Shown here piece by piece: positions 7,461 to 15,595 of a stretch of DNA of 54,505 nt (positions within the stretch are counted from its first letter, which is position 1; the number at the start of each line of letters is the position of its first letter). Location: positions 1 through 54,505 of the forward strand of contig CALAHN010000060.1 in the NCBI GenBank assembly GCA_937891825.1. Reading direction: 5' to 3'. The DNA is from an uncultured Alphaproteobacteria bacterium (GTDB lineage Bacteria > Pseudomonadota > Alphaproteobacteria > Bin95). Under the pieces are notes generated by a model that was not told the origin of the DNA, searched no databases, and saw only the letters and a list, made by a program, of their open reading frames with translations. Both the position numbers and the translations under genes were made by a program.

Positions 7461-8750
7461 TTAGCGGCGCAGACGTCCCATGACCCAATGGGCGAGCGCG
7501 GTCAGGCCAATGCCTGTCCGGATCTCGAATTCCTCAAAGTGGAAGCGCTTTGCCGGAACGCCGGCCGCCCTGAAGTCGTGGGCGAGTTGGCGGCGCATCG
7601 AAACGGGGCCGCAGAAGAAGATTTCGGCGTCCCGAAGCGGCGCCGCGACAGTTTCGGCGATGCGCGCGGCGGTGAGGCGTCCATCTCGCTCGGACGCGAT
7701 CACATGCAGGCGAAAATTCGGGAATGCCGCGTCGGCGGCTTCGAGGCTGGGCAGGAGCGCCGCGTCATCCAGGGAGCGCACGCTATAGAACATATCGACA
7801 GGACGATCTGGCGCGCTCATCGCCGCCGTCCAGGCGGCAAACGGCGTGACGCCGATGCCGCTCGCGATCCAGATCTCGCTCCGCGCCCGCTTCGGTCGTC
7901 GGAAGCGGCCAAACGGGCCGGACACGCGGGCTGTCATCCCAGGCCGCAGGACCGAGGCTAGGCGCGCCGTGTAATCGCCAAGGGCCTTGACGGTGATGCG
8001 GAGGGCGCCGTCAGCGTCCGGGGCGTTGCTCAGTGTGAAGGGGTGAACTTCGCCAAGGTCGCGCGCCTGGAAGCGGACGAAGGCAAACTGCCCCGGCGCC
8101 GCCCGTAAGCCGAGCCCGATCGGCTTGAGCGTGATCGCCACGGCGCCGCCGGTCCGATCGATTGCTTCAACAATATAAGGTTTTGCGCCCCTTAGCTTGG
8201 CGTGAAAGATCAAGGAATACAGGTAGGCGGCGAACCCCAGAATGCAGAATGCCATAATGTAGGCGCCCAAGGGATCGCTAAGGGAAAAAGGCTTCAGGAT
8301 CAGCGCGTAATGGATTGCGGCTAATGTGAAAAATATGCCGATGAACTGATGGGTCCAGCGCCATAGGTGATAGGGGATGAAGGTCGCGACCGTCAGCGCG
8401 ACGAGGATCAGAATGCCATACAGGCTGATCTCGCCGATCTCGTTCAGGGTCGTCGCCCGCTCCAGTTCGTCCATGTCCGCGTCGATCGTGTCGTGCAGCA
8501 TCACGGCGGCGACCGCTGTGATGGCTAGGTGCTTGTGCAGGACGTAAATCCGATCGAGCCCGCCGAATATAGCCTCAAGCCATCGCAGGCGCGTTGCGAG
8601 GAGCTGCGTGACGGCCATCAGGATCAACGCCTCGGCGCCAAGGAACTGGCTGAAAGCGGCGATCGGGTCCTGCTTCAGGGCGATGGCGAAGAACCAGGGA
8701 ACCGGAATGGCCAGCAGGACCGCGATCAGAATAAGGCCTTGAAGGCGCAT
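7461..8750 (-). CDS. Ferric reductase-like membrane flavohaem oxidoreductase
   Basis: 429 residues. The N-terminal half has about six transmembrane helices of the ferric-reductase type, with paired histidines on two helices (LHKHLAITAVAAVMLHD and WTHQFIGIFFTLAAIHY) for b haems. The C-terminal half is a ferredoxin-NADP reductase module. It shows the FAD site HPFTLSNAP, the nucleotide loop GIGVTPFAAW and the C-terminal FFCGPVSM. Such proteins pass electrons from NAD(P)H across the membrane to iron, oxygen or other acceptors. It begins 30 nt after the selenocysteine glutaredoxin-DinB gene on the same strand, so the two probably share a transcript. Confidence 0.88.
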   Translation of the reverse strand: MRLQGLILIAVLLAIPVPWFFAIALKQDPIAAFSQFLGAEALILMAVTQLLATRLRWLEAIFGGLDRIYVLHKHLAITAVAAVMLHDTIDADMDELERATTLNEIGEISLYGILILVALTVATFIPYHLWRWTHQFIGIFFTLAAIHYALILKPFSLSDPLGAYIMAFCILGFAAYLYSLIFHAKLRGAKPYIVEAIDRTGGAVAITLKPIGLGLRAAPGQFAFVRFQARDLGEVHPFTLSNAPDADGALRITVKALGDYTARLASVLRPGMTARVSGPFGRFRRPKRARSEIWIASGIGVTPFAAWTAAMSAPDRPVDMFYSVRSLDDAALLPSLEAADAAFPNFRLHVIASERDGRLTAARIAETVAAPLRDAEIFFCGPVSMRRQLAHDFRAAGVPAKRFHFEEFEIRTGIGLTALAHWVMGRLRR

Positions 8751-8780
8751 CGCGATTCCATGTGTCGTTTCGAAGGGCGA

Positions 8781-9542
8781 TCAAGCGTCCCAGACCGGGC
8801 CCGGCAGCGGCAGGTCGGCCAGAAGGTCGGCTGTCAGCGGTCGGTCGACGGTCTGGCCTTCACGCTCCAGCAACGACATGATCTGGCGGACATGTTGCGT
8901 TGAATGCCAGACGGTTCTTTCAATAACTTCATGGACGGGTTGAGCGCCATAATAGGTTTTCATCTCGCCCTGCCCAAGCGTGTCGCCTTCCGCCGCCGCC
9001 CAGGCCGCGAAGCGCGCACGGACGGAGTCGCCGAAGGCGGCGATGTCGGCGCTGGTCAGCACGTCGTCCGGCGGCGGCGCCACCAGGGCCTCATAGGTCA
9101 GGCCCTGGGTCGATTGGCGCGCTTCCAGGAACGCCAGCGGAATCTGGAAGATATGGTGCATCAGCACCCGGTAGCTGCGGGGCCGGTTCGGCAATTCCTT
9201 CGCAAGGGCGGCTTCAGGCATTTGGGCGCAGTATTGGCTTGCGGCCTGCCAGATCGCATCGCCGCGGGCCACGAGGGCCGCGGGCGAAAGCGTCGGGCTG
9301 ACATCCTCGTTGAGGTCGAGGAAGGCGACGACGTCCTTGATCAACTGCGCGAAGACGAACTTGCCGTCCCGCGCGACGACCGGCACCGAACGCGCGCCAA
9401 GCGCGCGCAGCGCGTCCAGGCCGCCCTCATCCTCAAGCACATTCACAGATTTGAACGCAATCCCACGGACCGCGAGGTATTCTTTTACCCTAAGACAGCT
9501 TGTTCAATGGGGCTGCCAGAAGACCGAAATTTCGCCAGACAT
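8781..9542 (-). CDS. Glutaredoxin-DinB fusion, putative selenoprotein (UxxC)
   Basis: 253 residues. The ATG at 9542 has GGAGGG six bases upstream and reads MSGEISVFWQPH, then TGA at 9504-9506, then TSCLRVKEYLAVRGIAF. The TGA is at the first Cys of the glutaredoxin C-x-x-C, giving U-T-S-C at residues 13-16. The frame continues through VNVLEDEGG and SVPVVARDGKFVFAQ (the cis-Pro region of a glutaredoxin). It then enters a DinB/DUF664 four-helix domain from about residue 85, with histidines in VLMHHIFQ and VWHSTQHVRQIM that could bind metal. Standard gene calling would start at the GTG at 9446 and miss half of the first domain. DinB proteins include metal-dependent thiol-S-transferases for bacillithiol or mycothiol, so a seleno-thiol transferase or reductase role is reasonable but inferred. 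Confidence 0.85.
9459..9481 (-). promoter_or_regulatory. Candidate SECIS-like hairpin in the glutaredoxin-DinB mRNA
   Basis: AAUACCUCG can pair with CGUGGGAUU, with two single mismatches, around loop CGGUC. The loop begins 32 nt after the UGA and its second base is G, as in the bacterial SECIS consensus. A competing hairpin nearer the UGA (GGGUA with UACCU, loop AAAGAA, 9475-9490) is also possible but lacks G at the start of its loop. The choice between them is unsure. Confidence 0.4.
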
Positions 9543-9754
9543 GTTTGTCCCTCCACAAAAAAAAGCTTATCCGGCATTGTCGGCGGCGTCGATCATTTCC
9601 GCAACATCGGCGCGGAAATCTTTTGCGGGGGTTGGCCGCGCGAAGGGCCAGGCGCGGCTTGTCGTGCGGCGCGAAGCCGGTAAGGTCGAAAGCAGGCGTT
9701 GGGTGACGGCGCAGGCGACCGGGCCGGAGCGCGATTGACAGGGGGTAGATCACG
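9543..9754. other. Divergent intergenic region, no gene seen
   Basis: About 210 bases between the start of the glutaredoxin-DinB gene and the divergent lyase gene. It must hold promoters for both. Short open frames exist on both strands but none has a ribosome-binding site or a recognisable motif. Confidence 0.4.
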
Positions 9755-10612
9755 ATGGCGAGTTTGAAGGCGAAGCTGGCGGCGGGCGAGTTCATCGCGG
9801 CGCCTGGGATTTTCGACGGTATTTCCGTCCGACTGGCGGAAGCCATGGGCTTCGACGCGCTCTACATGACGGGCTATGGCGCGGTCGCCTCCCATCTCGG
9901 CCTGCCGGATGCGGGCCTTGCAAGCTACCGGGACATGGCGGAGCGGGTGAAAGTCTTCTGCGGCCTCGCGAAGACGCCGATCATCGCCGACGGCGATACC
10001 GGCTATGGCGGCCTCTTGAATGTCGAGCATACGGTTCGCGGCTACGAAGCGGCAGGCGCGGCCGGCATCCAGATCGAGGATCAGGAATTCCCGAAGAAAT
10101 GCGGCCATACCCCGATGCGCCGGGTCATCCCGCTCGCCGATATGGTCAAGAAAGTGAAGGTCGCCGTCGAGTCCCGCGACAGCAGCGATTTCCTGATCGT
10201 CGCCCGCACTGACGCCCGAACCGGCCTGGGGCTGGACGAAGCGCTACGGCGCGGCGAGGCCTTCGCCAAGGCCGGGGCGGATGTGATCTTCATCGAAAGC
10301 CCCGAATCGGTCGAGGAAATGGCGAAGATCGGTCAGACCATCGATGCGCCGTTGCTGGTCAATGTCGTCGAGGGCGGACGGACGCCGGTTCTGCCAGCCG
10401 CCGAATACCAGAAGCTTGGCTACGGGATGGCGATCTATCCAAGCGCCGGCTTTCTGGCGGTCGGCGCGGCGCTCCAGTCGGTCTATGGCCGGATCAAGCA
10501 GACGGGATCCAGCATCGGAGCCGAAGCGCCGTTGGCGGATTTCATGGAGTTCAGCCGCGCCATGGGTTTCGAAGCAGTCTGGGACTTCGAAAAGCGCTGG
10601 GCCGACGACTGA
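9755..10612 (+). CDS. Isocitrate lyase/PEP mutase superfamily enzyme
   Basis: 285 residues with an alpha/beta-barrel. The Mg-binding and active-site elements are ADGDTGYG and the gating-loop motif KKCGH (GIQIEDQEFPKKCGHTP). VARTDAR and FIESPES complete the site. The KKCGH Cys is the general acid/base in lyases such as methylisocitrate lyase and 2,3-dimethylmalate lyase, and its presence argues for C-C cleavage rather than phosphonate mutase chemistry. It stands alone and does not sit with prpC or prpD, so methylisocitrate lyase is not assured. Products would be pyruvate plus a dicarboxylate. Confidence 0.87.
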   Translation: MASLKAKLAAGEFIAAPGIFDGISVRLAEAMGFDALYMTGYGAVASHLGLPDAGLASYRDMAERVKVFCGLAKTPIIADGDTGYGGLLNVEHTVRGYEAAGAAGIQIEDQEFPKKCGHTPMRRVIPLADMVKKVKVAVESRDSSDFLIVARTDARTGLGLDEALRRGEAFAKAGADVIFIESPESVEEMAKIGQTIDAPLLVNVVEGGRTPVLPAAEYQKLGYGMAIYPSAGFLAVGAALQSVYGRIKQTGSSIGAEAPLADFMEFSRAMGFEAVWDFEKRWADD

Positions 10613-10616
10613 TATT

Positions 10617-10651
10617 CGTCCGCCCAAGGCCGACATTTGTCTTGGGACGGT
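10617..10651 (+). terminator. Stem-loop after the lyase gene
   Basis: CGTC plus CCAAG pair with CTTGG plus GACG across a 3-base bulge, with a 12-base loop, four bases after the stop codon. There is no strong U-tract. It likely separates the lyase from the gdhA transcript. Confidence 0.4.
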
Positions 10652-10751
10652 AACGTCTAATACATTGACGCCATGCCAGAGAAGGCCGATGCTTTTGCAG
10701 CAGATCGGCGCTTCACTGGCGACTGCGCCATAAAAAGGGGGGATTAGAGAT

Positions 10752-12101
10752 ATGTCTATTGGTAGTGGGGATCTCGACGAGTTTATGGATGGCGTTCGCC
10801 GTCGGAGCCCCGGCGAAACCGAGTTTCATCAGGCAGTTCAGGAAGTCGCAGCGACGATCTTGCCGTATATCGCCGACAAGCCGGCATACAGGGATGCGAT
10901 GATCCTGGAGCGGATGACTGAGCCGGATCGCACGATTTCCTTCCGCGTCACCTGGCAGGACGACGCCGGCAATGTCCGGGTCAATCGCGGCTACCGGGTG
11001 CAGTTCAACAACTCCATCGGTCCGTACAAGGGCGGCATCCGGTTCCATCCGTCGGTCACGCAGTCGGTCCTGAAATTCCTGGGCTTCGAGCAGACCTTCA
11101 AGAACTCCCTGACGCAGCTGCCCATGGGCGGCGGCAAGGGCGGCGCCGATTTCAACCCGAAGGGCAAGTCGAACGCCGAGATCATGCGCTTCTGTCAGGC
11201 GTTCATGACCGAGCTGGTGAAGTATGTCGGCCCGGACATCGACGTTCCGGCTGGCGACATTGGCGTCGGCGGCCGCGAAATCGGCTTCATGTTCGGCCAA
11301 TACAAGCGGACGACCAATCGCTTCAACGGCGTTCTGACCGGCAAGGGCCGTGAATTCGGCGGTTCGCTGCTGCGCCCGGAAGCGACGGGCTATGGCGCGG
11401 TCTACATGCTCGAAGACATGCTGCACACGAAGAACGACGCCATCGAGGGCAAGAAGGCGATCATCTCCGGGTCCGGCAATGTCGCGACCCATGCGGCGGA
11501 AAAGATCATCCATCGCGGCGGCACGGTGCTGACGCTGTCGGATTCCGCCGGCTTTATCTACGACAAGGACGGCATCACGCTTGAACGTCTGCAGTGGATC
11601 AAGGACCTCAAGGAAAAGCGCCGCGGCCGTATTTCGGAATACGCCACGGAGTTTGGGGCTGAATACCATGAAGGCCTTCAGCCCTGGTCGATCCCGTGCG
11701 ACGTGGCGCTGCCTTGCGCCACCCAGAACGAGATCAATGGCGAAGAAGCCGCGACGCTGATCAAGAACGGCTGTATCGCCGTCTCCGAAGGCGCGAACAT
11801 GCCGACGACGATCGACGGCATCAATCACTATCTGTCCGCCCGGATCCTCTACGCGCCGTCCAAGGCCGCGAACGCCGGCGGCGTCGCGACCTCCGGCCTC
11901 GAGATGAGCCAGAACGCGGCCCACATCTCCTGGAAGGAAGAAGAACTCTCGAAGCTGCTGCGCGACATCATGCACAACATCCATGCGGCATGCGTCGAGT
12001 ATGGCTCCGAGAAGGGCGGCTATGTCGACTACATGAAGGGCGCGAATATCGCGGGCTTCCGTAAAGTCGCCGATGCGATGCTGGCGTTTGGCGCCATCTG
12101 A
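10752..12101 (+). CDS. gdhA: NADP-specific glutamate dehydrogenase
   Basis: 449 residues, full length for the hexameric bacterial NADP-type enzyme. The catalytic Lys segment is PMGGGKGGADFNPKGKS. The substrate-binding VPAGDIGVGGREIGFMFGQY, the Rossmann loop SGSGNVATHAAEK and the late SEGANMPTT motif are all present. It makes glutamate from 2-oxoglutarate, ammonia and NADPH in the cytoplasm. The ATG follows GGGGGGATTAGAGAT. It is monocistronic, with its own terminator downstream. Confidence 0.97.
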   Translation: MSIGSGDLDEFMDGVRRRSPGETEFHQAVQEVAATILPYIADKPAYRDAMILERMTEPDRTISFRVTWQDDAGNVRVNRGYRVQFNNSIGPYKGGIRFHPSVTQSVLKFLGFEQTFKNSLTQLPMGGGKGGADFNPKGKSNAEIMRFCQAFMTELVKYVGPDIDVPAGDIGVGGREIGFMFGQYKRTTNRFNGVLTGKGREFGGSLLRPEATGYGAVYMLEDMLHTKNDAIEGKKAIISGSGNVATHAAEKIIHRGGTVLTLSDSAGFIYDKDGITLERLQWIKDLKEKRRGRISEYATEFGAEYHEGLQPWSIPCDVALPCATQNEINGEEAATLIKNGCIAVSEGANMPTTIDGINHYLSARILYAPSKAANAGGVATSGLEMSQNAAHISWKEEELSKLLRDIMHNIHAACVEYGSEKGGYVDYMKGANIAGFRKVADAMLAFGAI

Positions 12102-12130
12102 ACCGCTTCGCACGCTTGCGGGCAGTCTTG

Positions 12131-12171
12131 AGCGGCCGGTTCTCGATGCGAGGGCCGGCCGCTTGCTTTTT
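12131..12171 (+). terminator. Rho-independent terminator of gdhA
   Basis: AGCGGCCGG pairs with CCGGCCGCT around a 15-base loop, followed by TGCTTTTT. It lies about 30 bases past the gdhA stop. Confidence 0.85.
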
Positions 12172-12188
12172 GGGGGAGGCGCGCCACT

Positions 12189-13409
12189 TTGCGAAGGATG
12201 AAAATGCTTCGATCAGCGCTGCTTGGCGCTTGCCTTGTCTGGTCGCCCGCGGCGTTCGCCGCCGGTCCGGCCTGTCCGCCCGCCGGCGCATGGGTCGACG
12301 GCGCGACAGGAGCTCTTCTGTCGGCCGACGCCGCGATCCGGCGACTGGCGGCCTCCGATGCGATCCTGCTTGGCGAAAGCCACGGCTTTGCCGATATCCA
12401 CCTCTGGCAGGCGCTGACCGCTTCCGGGATTTCCGCCCTGCGCGGCGGCGGCCAATATGCCTATGAAATGCTGCCCCGTTCCGCCCAGCCAGCCTTGAGC
12501 GCATGGGCCGCTGGAGCATCGACGCGGGCCGAATTCCTTGCCGCCGCCGGTTGGAGCGGCGGCTGGGGCTTCGCCGCCGACGCTTACGATCCGATCCTGC
12601 GCTTGCCCCGCCTGCAGAACGCGCCGGCGATCGCGATGAATGTCGGCCGCGATCTGGTGCGGAAGACCGGCCGCGAAGGCTGGGGGGCGGTCTCGCCGGC
12701 TGAGCGCGAAGGCTTGAGCGATCCGGCGCCGGCGCTGCCGGAATATCGGGCGCTGCTGGCGGACGTCGTCGCCCGGAAGGCCGCGGCCGGCAGCGAACGG
12801 CATGCGGTCGTCGAGGAAGCGTCCAGAGCCTCCGATGCGATGCTTGATCGCTTTGTCGCGGCGCAACTCGTGTGGGACCGGGCCTTCGCGGAAGCCATTC
12901 AATCCGGTCTGGCGCGCCATCCCGACCGGCCGGTCATCGCATTCCTGGGCCGCGGGCATGTGGAGCACGGGCACGGCGTCGCCCATCAGCTTGCAGCGTT
13001 GGGCGTCTCGAGCGTCGCGACCGCCATTCCGGTTTTTGCGGGCGACGATTGTTCGGCGGCGCCGGACGCGGCCGGTCGGCCGATCGCTGGCCTGCTCTAC
13101 GGTCTTCCCGCGCCGGAGCCCGAGCCGGAGCCAGCGGCGCGGCCGCGCATCGGCGTCTTCATCGGCGACGCGCCCGAGGCTGGCGGCGCGCTGATCACGC
13201 GCGTCTCCGAAAGCTCGCCTGCGGAAGTTGCCGGGTTCCTGCCGGGCGATATCGTGACCGAGGCCGCCGGGCAGCCCGTGGCGAAAGCGGCCGACCTTAG
13301 CGCCGCGATCCGCCGCCATAGCTGGGGCGCCTGGCTGCCGTTCCAGGTCAGCCGCGACGGCGCCGCACTGGAACTGGTCGCCAAGCTGCCGAAAGCGCCG
13401 CCGCCGTGA
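12189..13409 (+). CDS. Secreted ChaN-family haem-binding-like protein with PDZ domain
   Basis: 406 residues (TTG start with GGGGGAGG ten bases upstream; ATGs at 12198 and 12204 are alternatives). A signal peptide (MLRSALLGACLVWSPAAFA) precedes a ChaN/DUF399 domain, visible as AILLGESHGFADIHLWQ at about residues 58-75 and VIAFLGRGHVEHGHG near 255. These match the E-x-H and G-x-G-H motifs of the TraB/ChaN fold. A C-terminal PDZ domain follows (ALITRVSESSPAEVAGFLPGDIVTEAAGQPV). ChaN of Campylobacter is an outer-membrane haem-binding lipoprotein, but here the signal is type I-like with no lipobox. It overlaps the next gene, an M1-like peptidase, by four bases, so the two are translationally coupled. 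Confidence 0.82.
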   Translation: MRRMKMLRSALLGACLVWSPAAFAAGPACPPAGAWVDGATGALLSADAAIRRLAASDAILLGESHGFADIHLWQALTASGISALRGGGQYAYEMLPRSAQPALSAWAAGASTRAEFLAAAGWSGGWGFAADAYDPILRLPRLQNAPAIAMNVGRDLVRKTGREGWGAVSPAEREGLSDPAPALPEYRALLADVVARKAAAGSERHAVVEEASRASDAMLDRFVAAQLVWDRAFAEAIQSGLARHPDRPVIAFLGRGHVEHGHGVAHQLAALGVSSVATAIPVFAGDDCSAAPDAAGRPIAGLLYGLPAPEPEPEPAARPRIGVFIGDAPEAGGALITRVSESSPAEVAGFLPGDIVTEAAGQPVAKAADLSAAIRRHSWGAWLPFQVSRDGAALELVAKLPKAPPP

Positions 13410-14962
13410 TCCGGCGCGGCATGCGCGTCCTTGCCGGTTTCGCGCTTTGTCTCTGTGTCGCTGGCGTTCCGGGCCTTGCGGCGGCAGGCGAAGCGCTTGT
13501 GGTCAAGCTATCGATCGACCTGGCGGGCGGCGCCGTGACCGGCAGCGCCGGCGCGGAAACTGCGATCAAGGTCCGGCGTCCGCCGCTCGACGGAGCAGAG
13601 GATCCGCTCTCGGGCTATATCGGGCCAGATAGCGCCTTGCTGCCGCCTGATGCCGGCTGGCTGCCGCCTTTGCCCGCCGGGCATGACCGCTGGCGGCTGG
13701 TCGTGACGACGCCGCCGGGCAGCATGGCCGTGCCCTATCCCGACGGCGTCGTGGCGGCGCTGCCAGGCGGCGGCGCGGAGACGACGTTCGAACTCCGGCC
13801 GGAGATCGCGCGCGCGCCCTTGATCGTCGGGCCCTATCAGATGACGGAGCGGGTTCTGAACGGGGTCGCTATCCGCACGTTCTTCACTGGCGCGAATGCG
13901 GGCCTGGCCGACGCCTATATCGAGGCCGCCGGCGCAGCCGTCGCCGCCCTTGGCGAACGGATCGGCGCCTATCCCTACAAGGCCTTCGCCGTCGTCGAGA
14001 CGCCATTGCCGGTCGGACTCGGGTTTCCGGGGTTCACCCTGGCGTCCGGCCGCATCCTGCCGCAGCCGTTCATGCGCGGCCGCTCGCTCTGGCATGAGAT
14101 CGCCCATGTCTGGTGGGGCAATGGCGTATTTGTCGACTATCGGAACGGCAACTGGGCCGAGGGGTTCGCCACATATTTTGCCGACTACGCCCTGGCCGAG
14201 GCCGAAGGCCCCGAGGCGGCGCGCGCCATGCGCTATGACTGGCTGCTGGAATACGACGCGCTGCCGCAAAGCCGCCGGACGCCGCTCCGCGCCTTCGTCA
14301 CGAAGCGCCATGGGCAGGCGCAGGCAGTTGGCTATGGCAAGGCTGCCATGCTGCTGGCCATGCTCCGCGACCGGATCGGGGCGCCGGCCTTCAATGTGGG
14401 CATTCGCCGGTTCTGGACGGACAATCGCTTCACGTCGGCTGGATGGCCGGCGATCGAGGCCGCGTTTTCCGCTGCCGCCGGCCAGGATCTGTCCGCCTTC
14501 TTCGCGCACTGGCTGGACCGGCCGGACGCGCTGCCGGCCAGTCCCGACGATCCGGATTTCCGAACCTTCCGCCAGCTTCAGCCGGACGAGCGGATCCAGA
14601 CCTTGCGCCTCGCGCTGCAAGCGGACAGCCTGACGCCTCAGATCATCGGCGAAAGCGTGATCGAGCCGCAAGCTCTCGCGGACGCCTTGGGGCCGCTCGG
14701 CGCCATCGGCCCGGCGGGAATGCCGGTTCTGATCGGCGCTCGGGCCGAATTCTTTAAGCGGGGCATCGCCGTTCCGCCGGACGCAGGCGCTGCGATCTGG
14801 GTCGCCGCCGGCCAGGATGGCCGCGATATCCTCGCTGTTGCGGCGTCGGATGCAGCAACGGTACAAGCGCTCGCCAGCCGGGCCCGGCATTATGGCCGCT
14901 GGTCGTGGTTGGCGCTTGAAGCGGACGGCCGGCCCATGCGCGGTCGCTGGCCGTCGCCGTAG
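13406..14962 (+). CDS. Secreted M1-like zinc metallopeptidase
   Basis: 518 residues with an N-terminal signal peptide (VLAGFALCLCVAGVPGLAAAG). The gluzincin zinc site is H230-E-x-x-H234 in SLWHEIAHVWWGN, with E252 in NGNWAEGFATYFADY. That is the HExxH-x17-E layout of M1 aminopeptidases. The GxMEN exopeptidase motif is replaced by GFPGFTLAS, so aminopeptidase activity is not certain. The start is a GTG overlapping the upstream stop. It is likely periplasmic and works with the ChaN-PDZ partner, perhaps on envelope peptides. Confidence 0.85.
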   Translation: MIRRGMRVLAGFALCLCVAGVPGLAAAGEALVVKLSIDLAGGAVTGSAGAETAIKVRRPPLDGAEDPLSGYIGPDSALLPPDAGWLPPLPAGHDRWRLVVTTPPGSMAVPYPDGVVAALPGGGAETTFELRPEIARAPLIVGPYQMTERVLNGVAIRTFFTGANAGLADAYIEAAGAAVAALGERIGAYPYKAFAVVETPLPVGLGFPGFTLASGRILPQPFMRGRSLWHEIAHVWWGNGVFVDYRNGNWAEGFATYFADYALAEAEGPEAARAMRYDWLLEYDALPQSRRTPLRAFVTKRHGQAQAVGYGKAAMLLAMLRDRIGAPAFNVGIRRFWTDNRFTSAGWPAIEAAFSAAAGQDLSAFFAHWLDRPDALPASPDDPDFRTFRQLQPDERIQTLRLALQADSLTPQIIGESVIEPQALADALGPLGAIGPAGMPVLIGARAEFFKRGIAVPPDAGAAIWVAAGQDGRDILAVAASDAATVQALASRARHYGRWSWLALEADGRPMRGRWPSP

Positions 14963-15081
14963 CGGCGCAGGCTTTTCGGCGGATTGCGCGCAAGCTCCAG
15001 TTCTCGATACTGGGGTGGCGATCCCGAGCCGACGCGCTATTTTGACGATTGTCTGCCAATTCAGAAGCGAGGACCGTCATC

Positions 15082-15555
15082 ATGATCCAAGGCTTGCATC
15101 ACGCCGCCTATCGCTGCCGGAATTCCGAGGAAACCCGCGCCTTTTACGAAGGCTTTCTGGAATTGCCGCTCGCGCGGGCGCTCAAGATCGACATGACCCA
15201 GACCGGCCGTAAGGCCGCGGTGCTGCACACGTTCTATCAGATGGGCGACGGCTCGTTCCTGGCGTTCTTCGAGGAGCCGGGCGCGCCGTTCGAATTCAAG
15301 GACCAGCGCGATTTCGACCTGCATATCGCGCTTGAAGTCGAGCCGGACGAACTCCAGCGCATGTTCGCCAAGGGCAAGGCGTCGGGGGTCGAGACCCGCG
15401 GCATATCCGACCATGAGTTCATCGATTCGATCTATTTCCGCGATCCGAACGGCTATGTGATCGAATTGACCGCCAAGAAGGGCGATGCGCCTGTCGACCG
15501 CGCCGCGGAAGCCCGGAAAATCCTTGGCGACTGGACGGCCCGACCCATCGGCTGA
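15082..15555 (+). CDS. VOC-family (glyoxalase/dioxygenase fold) protein
   Basis: 157 residues forming one vicinal-oxygen-chelate module pair. Metal-ligand candidates are the His in LHHAAYRC, FDLHIALEV and the Glu in DPNGYVIELTAKKGD. The start at 15082 has a GCGAGGA eleven bases upstream; the TTG farther up adds unrelated residues. VOC enzymes include glyoxalase I, epimerases and extradiol dioxygenases; which applies cannot be told. It heads a same-strand run with quinone reductase, ketopantoate reductase, crotonase and GFA genes. Confidence 0.85.
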   Translation: MIQGLHHAAYRCRNSEETRAFYEGFLELPLARALKIDMTQTGRKAAVLHTFYQMGDGSFLAFFEEPGAPFEFKDQRDFDLHIALEVEPDELQRMFAKGKASGVETRGISDHEFIDSIYFRDPNGYVIELTAKKGDAPVDRAAEARKILGDWTARPIG

Positions 15556-15595
15556 TAAAGCTTCGCCCTCTTATCCGAAGGGGGCAAAGCCTGAT

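Noticed and set aside
9543-9754. Short frames between the Grx-DinB gene and the lyase gene (for example a 65-codon plus-strand frame)
   Set aside because: No ribosome-binding site, no motif, and composition typical of noncoding frames in GC-rich DNA.
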